NCBI GenBank assembly: GCA_904502105.1
Contig: CAJGDF010000032.1
Span: 1-11,129, forward strand
Direction: 5' to 3'
Source of the DNA: an uncultured Clostridia bacterium
Lineage (GTDB): Bacteria; Bacillota; Clostridia; Oscillospirales; UBA644
DNA length: 11,129 nucleotides
Part shown: positions 7,701 through 11,129 of the stretch, in pieces
How positions within the stretch are numbered: position 1 is the stretch's first letter
Layout of the letters: each line of letters begins with the position of its first letter
Translations under genes and position numbers: made by a program
The notes under the pieces: generated by a model
The model's database searches: none
What the model was told of the DNA's origin: nothing
The model's input: the letters and a program-made list of their open reading frames with translations, nothing else

Positions 7701-8017
7701 TTCAAAAACGGAGACACTGCTGACACCGCTTTCATCAAAAGCGCGTTTCTGCCGCCTTCTCCGATAAACGTATAACGCAGAGCCCCTGTCTTTGCAAAGA
7801 TTATCTTTGAAAGTCTCTTAAAAGAAACGACCGAAATCCTGCGCACTTTTTCTTCCCCGAACATTCTGAGAAAACGGCGCTCCGTTTCAAAGGTGTACTG
7901 TTCGGGAACTATCACGGTTATTTTTTTGTCTTCGGAGCTGTTTAGAAGCTTTGATATTTTTTCTTCAACATACTCGTTTCTTTTAAGATCGGAAATTCCG
8001 AGAATAAGTTCGTTCAT
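4787..8017 (-). CDS. addB: AddB: helicase-like/nuclease subunit B with Fe-S cluster
   Basis: This is the second subunit of the AddAB resection complex. The 1076 residues show the usual AddB layout: a UvrD-like fold that is not an active helicase, then a RecB-type nuclease tied down by a 4Fe-4S cluster. Diagnostic segments are IVPEQYTFETERRF (36-49), VSFKRLS (64-70) and FVFGLSDGNFPR (566-577). Nuclease residues are H767, D871 (GTAD), D888-Y-K890 and Q908. Cluster cysteines are C737 and the C-terminal C1039-x2-C1042-x5-C1048, the same spacing as in Bacillus AddB. The oddity is the N-terminus: where AddB normally has LGRxGSGKT, residues 6-14 read LGISDLKRN, so the P-loop is gone. The ATG at 8017 has GGAAAG (8028-8023) just upstream, and no upstream extension with a P-loop is apparent. 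It is first in the addB-addA-ThyX-like operon. Confidence 0.96.
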   Translation of the reverse strand: MNELILGISDLKRNEYVEEKISKLLNSSEDKKITVIVPEQYTFETERRFLRMFGEEKVRRISVVSFKRLSKIIFAKTGALRYTFIGEGGRNALLMKAVSAVSPFLKYYPEKSRSLPFISLISGAITEMKISGISPEELEKTASIEGNDKLHDISLFASAYEALLSDGTFDPDDYLSVLAEEILKTDIFNGENIICDKFSVFLASETEVILALAKTGANISITLPASSLNEPKYSLFSVISKGAAALKGKAAKIGIDFNVHLLDSEQSGRPDDLSAIAKNLYFDGTFDGTPKNISVYKATDIIDEADRAAAKIAELVRDFGYRYDDFTVIMRDSDTYSSVLEPAFAKYGIPLFSHRRVPLRIKPLSALIDALFSIVCDGYRRENVLDFLKTGLTEPETDDVAAFESYISKWRISYSRFLTPFTLPTDPASDELLEKINNVRKYVVEKAELFRKSAEGGTVKTIAEALFGFFVSVSLQTALEKVGDAYLKYGEDALLAEQKQIYDLIIDALDELVSAAGDDEVSLDEFRELLFSVVEENDIGIIPTAINEVTAGGIESVPLNRPKIAFVFGLSDGNFPRTDSGFSLFDDKDRMLLEKYDMELGKTDEDKLLQEQFLVYKAITAPTEKLFLSYSNTSSGQTRPSSAITEIFRIFPTLEYESPLSDENMNSIIDRIQNGASAFDIYARFGSKTLENFLKDTEYKRFLENGESTGIETATAEKLFGKNMKLSATRVAKYYECGFSYFCEYGLGLKKKRKQILGALETGNYMHYVLQNAIKDGLGDDESIKKTTERLASEYIVSTFGDTKPPAGFMAYFKRLVQKSARLLIMFRDELEQSKFVPVDFEVQISDHGKIKPVVIPINGGGSIRLVGTADRADIFEKDGRKYLRIVDYKSGSKTFDLQYVYHGLDVQMLMYLCALNENGAAVYGPTAPAGCMYVGANPKIVAISKDGGYEEAESELWKKHPRSGIFLDNNAVLNAMEDGLGGKYIPVKGSSKNKPLVTEEEFGKLFVHIKKLLANMAETLLKGETFKNPIKTKKKDSCDYCVYNQFCMNDGCGRGMEHIGFDNIFDKIENEDTEI

Positions 8018-8035
8018 AATGTCTTTCCAAAAACA

Positions 8036-8064
8036 GAATAAAAATTTTTCGGTGGGTAATACTT
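8036..8064 (+). promoter_or_regulatory. Candidate SigF/SigG-type promoter for sigG
   Basis: GAATA (8036-8040) fits the forespore -35 (GHATR for SigG, four of five bases of the SigF form). GGTAATACTT (8055-8064), 14 bases later, fits the SigF -10 pattern GGnrAnAnTw at every position. Spacing is one base short of the usual figure of about 15. In Bacillus, sigG is turned on by SigF and then maintained by SigG, so the site makes biological sense. Transcription would begin about 20 bases before the ATG. Confidence 0.45.
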
Positions 8065-8070
8065 ATAGCA
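8062..8070 (-). promoter_or_regulatory. Candidate extended -10 SigA promoter for the addBA operon
   Basis: On the minus strand TGC (8070-8068) directly precedes TATAAG (8067-8062), giving an extended -10 (TGnTATAAT-like) with no convincing -35. Transcription would start near 8055 and give a leader of just under 40 bases before addB. It shares 8062-8064 with the SigF/SigG-like -10 proposed for sigG. The call is based on consensus only. Confidence 0.35.
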
Positions 8071-8092
8071 CAAACAATTTTTTGAGGTGCTT

Positions 8093-8863
8093 ATGTATAA
8101 CAAGGTCGAGATATGCGGGGTTAACACTTCCGAGCTGAAGGTGCTTTCCGAGGCTGAAAAAAGTGTTCTGTTGAAACGTATAAAGCAAGGAGATCTATCT
8201 GCCCGTGATGAGTTTATAAACGGAAATCTGAAGCTTGTTTTAAGCGTTATTCAACGTTTTTCAAACAGAGGCGAAAATCTCGACGATCTTTTTCAGGTCG
8301 GATGTATAGGCCTTATAAAATCAATAGATAATTTTGATACATCGCAGGACGTCCGTTTTTCAACTTATGCCGTACCGATGATAATAGGGGAGATACGCCG
8401 TTATCTTCGTGATAACAATATGGTGAGAGTCAGCCGTTCAATGCGCGATACCGCATATAAAGCCCTTGCCGCAAAGGAACGTCTGAGTAATTCTTTGGGC
8501 AGAGAGCCCACCGTTGAGGAGATATCTTCGCAGGTCGGACTTCCGAGAGAGGAGGTCGTTATGGCTATGGAGGCAATAATCGAGCCCGTTTCGCTTTACG
8601 ATCCGGTATACAGCGATGAAAGCGATTCGCTTTATATCATGGATCAGGTCAGGGATGACACAGATAACGATAATAACTGGATAGAGGAAATATCTCTCCG
8701 TCAGGCGATCAATCAGCTTTCGGAAAGAGAAAAGCACATTCTTTCTCTCCGTTTTTTTGCCGGTAAAACACAGGTCGAGGTCGCGTCAGAGGTCGGAATA
8801 TCTCAGGCGCAGGTCTCACGTCTCGAAAAAAGCGCTCTCACTCAGATAAAAAAACATTTATAA
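8093..8863 (+). CDS. sigG: RNA polymerase sporulation sigma factor SigG
   Basis: This is the late forespore sigma factor, which directs transcription of genes for spore DNA protection and germination after engulfment. The product is 256 residues, the normal length. The N-terminus NKVEICGVNTSEL (3-15) is the SigG hallmark that separates it from SigF. Region 2 spans about 37-112 (NLKLVLSVIQRF, LDDLFQVGCIGLIKSIDNFD, FSTYAVPMIIGEIRRYLRD), region 3 about 113-163, and region 4 about 200-256 with the helix-turn-helix TQVEVASEVGISQAQVSRLE (226-245). N43 matches Asn45 of Bacillus SigG, a residue linked to control by the anti-sigma factor CsfB/Gin. The ATG at 8093 is chosen over the GTG at 8087 because GAGG (8084-8087) sits at proper distance from the ATG and would overlap the GTG. 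It is divergent from addB and single, without the spoIIGA-sigE genes that commonly precede it. The identity is firm. Confidence 0.97.
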   Translation: MYNKVEICGVNTSELKVLSEAEKSVLLKRIKQGDLSARDEFINGNLKLVLSVIQRFSNRGENLDDLFQVGCIGLIKSIDNFDTSQDVRFSTYAVPMIIGEIRRYLRDNNMVRVSRSMRDTAYKALAAKERLSNSLGREPTVEEISSQVGLPREEVVMAMEAIIEPVSLYDPVYSDESDSLYIMDQVRDDTDNDNNWIEEISLRQAINQLSEREKHILSLRFFAGKTQVEVASEVGISQAQVSRLEKSALTQIKKHL

Positions 8864-8875
8864 TAATTTTTAATT

Positions 8876-8914
8876 GCGGAGGCCATTTTTTATATGACCT
8901 CCGCTTTTATTTTA
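8876..8914 (+). terminator. Rho-independent terminator of sigG
   Basis: GCGGAGG (8876-8882) pairs with CCTCCGC (8898-8904). After a C/A mismatch the stem can continue with CAT/ATG around a T-rich loop. TTTTATTTTA (8905-8914) follows directly. It begins 12 bases after the sigG stop and faces the convergent peptidase gene, whose stop is at 8928. The minus-strand side has no clean T-run. Confidence 0.88.
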
Positions 8915-8927
8915 CTGATCTTTGCTT

Positions 8928-11129
8928 TTAGCCGATGTTTTCAATAGTCTTGAAGAGGTCGGAATTGTCCTTGATCTTCTGAGCGTTACCTACGCAGCAG
9001 GTATAACCCTGATCGAGAACGTCTTTTATCATCTTTGCGGTGCTCTGCATCTTTTCAACTGTTACGTCAAGGATCTGCTCACGTTCGGTCTGAATGTCTT
9101 CGTAAGTTCTGCCGGTGATGTAAGAGGAGAGAGAGTAGCCGATCTTACCGCTTATTGATTTGGGAGTGTCGATGCCGCTGAATGTACCGATGATGTATTT
9201 TGTAAGCTCTTTTTCGTCGGGATTGAGTGCGGAAACGAAATCGGGAGTCTTCATGTAAACATCGTTTGTTTCAGCAAGCTTCGGGTCTCTGTATGAGTAG
9301 AAGAACACGTCGCCGCAGTCCGATGCAAAGCCGCAGCCGCAGCCGTATGCACCGCCCTTGAGACGGATCATATTGTAAAGATAATCGCAGTTTGCCGCTG
9401 TTCTTACAACCGCAAGCGCACCGTCGTATTTATAGCCCGCATCGAAAAGGTTACCGCCTTTAACGAGGAACTGAATGAGGGAAGTTGTCATAAAGCCTTC
9501 GTTCTTCGCTTCGGGAACGATAGCCGCAGCTTCTCCGAGATTCTTTCTTTCGAGCTTGTTGAGCTCGTCTGCAAATGCTTTTACTGCACCCTCTGTTGCT
9601 TTAACGCCTGCTTCGTCAGCCGCAATACTGATCATCATATTCTTCGGGTCGAAGATGTAGCTTGCCGCAGCATAGAGGTTTTCGGTGAGAGCATCCTTGT
9701 TTGCATCAAAATTATCAAAGATATTCTTCTTGAACTTGTAATTTTCGATACCGCCGAGATATTCGTCAATAACGCCTCTTTCGGTGTAGTATGACTTGAT
9801 TCTTGCGATACCCACGGCATTGCCGCTGCCGATGATCTGTCTCTGCTTGTAAGAAATATCTTCGCCGAGGATCTCACGCAGACGCTTTGTGTCGCAGAAC
9901 TTGGATGCGGTCATGATCTCGCTTGCAAGCTCAAATGCATAGGGGATCTTATCGGCAAATGCCTTGATGTTAACGGTAAAGATAAGCTTGGATTCGTCTT
10001 TTTTGCCGAATACCTTGTAGTTGCTCAGACCGAATGATACGTCGCCGGTGTGGATCTTGATTTCGCTTGTAAGATCGGACGCTGTAAACTTTTCGGTGTC
10101 GATCTGGCTGAGTACGCTTGAAAGGAAGCTTACGTAAGGAAGCTTTTCTGTCGGTACGGGGCCAACGTTGAACATAAGCTTAACGTATGTTATGCCGTTT
10201 GTTTCGTATTCGTGACGGATAGCGGGGAAGCCTGCAATGTTGCATTCAACGTTAGAGAAATTTTCTGCTTCGCGCTTGATATCTGTTCTTTCAATGGACG
10301 GGATGCAGGAAAGCTCTTCTTCGGTTGCTTCGGCTGTCTGATATTCAATAAGTTTCTTTGTTGAAGCAACGATCTCATCGATCTGCTCTTTGGAAAGGGT
10401 TGCTTTGTAGTCTGCAAGCTTCTTTGCAAGCTCTGCGTTTTTCTTTTCGGTAAGTCCTTTTTCGGGTTCAACAGAAAGAAGAATACCGTGGTTCGTTTCG
10501 AGAATTCTCTTTTTGATAAGGTCGGTGTAGTAGCTTGTTCCGATGTAAGAACGCATCTTTTCGTAACGAGCATTTTTGTAGAACGCATCAAAAACTCTGC
10601 TGTCATCGTAAAGCCATGTCTGGAGCATATCGATGATGTAGTAAATACCCTTGGATGTTCCGCCGTAGTCGGATTCTCTCCAGCGGTATTCGGAGTTGTT
10701 GATGTTGCCGAGGATAGCTTTTTCGTTGAGACCTTCTTTAACGATCTTTTCGAGAGTCTCAAAGATTATATCCTTAAATCTCTGCTTGTCTTCTTTCTTT
10801 GCATTCTTTGCAACAATGATAAATGCGGGGGTGAGAAGATGATCTTCAAATCCGCCGTAGATGTCCTGACCGATACCTGCATCCATGAGCGCCTGTTTAA
10901 GGGGTGCACCGGGCATACCGATAAGAACCTCGGAGATTATTCTCCATGCGGTACATTCTTCATTGTCGAGCATGGAGCCGCAGGAACAAGCAAAGGTAAG
11001 GTATGTTTTACCGTCTTCATCCTCGTCTTCTGCAATAGAATAGTTTTTGGTGATCTCTTTTATGCAGCCGAAGGGTTCGGTAGTTTTGATAGAAGAGTCA
11101 ACCTCAAGTCTGTCGAAGTTGGAAAGATA
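8928..11129 (-). CDS. M16C-family zinc metallopeptidase (PreP/Cym1-like), N-terminal part missing
   Basis: The frame is open from the right edge (11129) to the TAA at 8930-8928, giving 733 visible residues. Family members are about 970-1000 residues, so roughly 240 N-terminal residues, including the HxxEH zinc motif, lie outside. The internal ATG at 10973 is not the start: the 52 codons before it continue the family pattern (NFDRLEVDSSI, EPFG, KTYLTFACSCGS). Visible residues 1 to about 215 are the second, non-catalytic M16 domain. Residues about 220-265 form the charged helical hairpin (TEKKNAELAKKLADYK, SKEQIDEIVASTKKLIEYQ) that opens the M16C-associated domain. The C-terminal M16 domain carries the substrate-binding R589...Y595 pair (MIRLKGGAYG). 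Relatives degrade short, often unstructured peptides inside a closing chamber. No signal peptide can be assessed. Cysteines right after the R/Y motif (C597, C599, C605) are notable. The family is confident; activity cannot be judged. Confidence 0.92.
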   Translation of the reverse strand, partial: YLSNFDRLEVDSSIKTTEPFGCIKEITKNYSIAEDEDEDGKTYLTFACSCGSMLDNEECTAWRIISEVLIGMPGAPLKQALMDAGIGQDIYGGFEDHLLTPAFIIVAKNAKKEDKQRFKDIIFETLEKIVKEGLNEKAILGNINNSEYRWRESDYGGTSKGIYYIIDMLQTWLYDDSRVFDAFYKNARYEKMRSYIGTSYYTDLIKKRILETNHGILLSVEPEKGLTEKKNAELAKKLADYKATLSKEQIDEIVASTKKLIEYQTAEATEEELSCIPSIERTDIKREAENFSNVECNIAGFPAIRHEYETNGITYVKLMFNVGPVPTEKLPYVSFLSSVLSQIDTEKFTASDLTSEIKIHTGDVSFGLSNYKVFGKKDESKLIFTVNIKAFADKIPYAFELASEIMTASKFCDTKRLREILGEDISYKQRQIIGSGNAVGIARIKSYYTERGVIDEYLGGIENYKFKKNIFDNFDANKDALTENLYAAASYIFDPKNMMISIAADEAGVKATEGAVKAFADELNKLERKNLGEAAAIVPEAKNEGFMTTSLIQFLVKGGNLFDAGYKYDGALAVVRTAANCDYLYNMIRLKGGAYGCGCGFASDCGDVFFYSYRDPKLAETNDVYMKTPDFVSALNPDEKELTKYIIGTFSGIDTPKSISGKIGYSLSSYITGRTYEDIQTEREQILDVTVEKMQSTAKMIKDVLDQGYTCCVGNAQKIKDNSDLFKTIENIG

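Noticed and set aside
10190..10762. Second minus-strand frame of 190 codons inside the M16C gene
   Set aside because: It is shifted by one base relative to the conserved peptidase frame and is lysine-, threonine- and serine-rich without motifs. The peptidase frame is unbroken, so there is no frameshift to explain.
10971..10973. ATG at 10973 as the start of the peptidase
   Set aside because: The frame is open for 52 more codons to the window edge with family-like sequence, and the product would lack the entire catalytic domain.
1..11129. Search for CRISPR arrays, tRNA genes, insertion sequences, integrase sites or toxin-antitoxin pairs
   Set aside because: No regularly spaced repeats, cloverleaf patterns, transposase motifs or small paired genes were seen. 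All stretches over 300 bases are covered by genes.

Overview
The window looks like a chromosomal segment of a spore-forming, Gram-positive anaerobe of class Clostridia, probably near the Oscillospiraceae/Ruminococcaceae. The evidence is a full-length forespore sigma factor SigG with its hallmark N-terminus, a Firmicutes-type AddA/AddB pair, purine-rich AAGGAG-type ribosome binding sites, moderately AT-rich DNA, and tightly packed genes. I see no rRNA, tRNA, CRISPR array, insertion sequence or prophage hallmark. The assignment below family level is inference.

Layout, left to right. Positions 1-196 (minus) hold the first 65 residues of a GNAT N-acetyltransferase cut by the window edge. It diverges, across an 85-bp gap with candidate overlapping promoters, from a 123-residue plus-strand protein of unknown function (282-653). 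A strong hairpin plus T-run (688-730) ends that gene and closes the convergent junction with a minus-strand operon, read from right to left as addB (8017-4787), addA (4790-1359) and a 209-residue ThyX-fold protein (1357-728). addB and addA overlap by 4 bp (ATGA). The ThyX-like gene starts one base after the addA stop and uses a ribosome binding site inside addA. Divergent from addB is sigG (8093-8863, plus), followed by its own terminator (8876-8914). From 8928 to the right edge runs a minus-strand M16C metallopeptidase (PreP/Cym1 type) lacking its N-terminal part.

How the genes work together. AddA (UvrD-like helicase plus RecB-type nuclease) and AddB (inactivated helicase fold, RecB-type nuclease, Fe-S cluster) form the end-resection complex that loads RecA at double-strand breaks. 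The coupled third gene keeps the ThyX fold and the C-terminal arginine of that family, but its RHR...S signature reads TYK...T, so it is probably not a standard thymidylate synthase. SigG drives late forespore transcription. A sequence resembling a SigF/SigG promoter lies upstream of it and overlaps a possible extended -10 promoter for addB.

No clearly new multi-gene defence or mobile system is visible. The best leads are the signature-altered ThyX homologue coupled to addBA, the AddB whose N-terminal P-loop is erased, and the shared sigG/addB promoter region.
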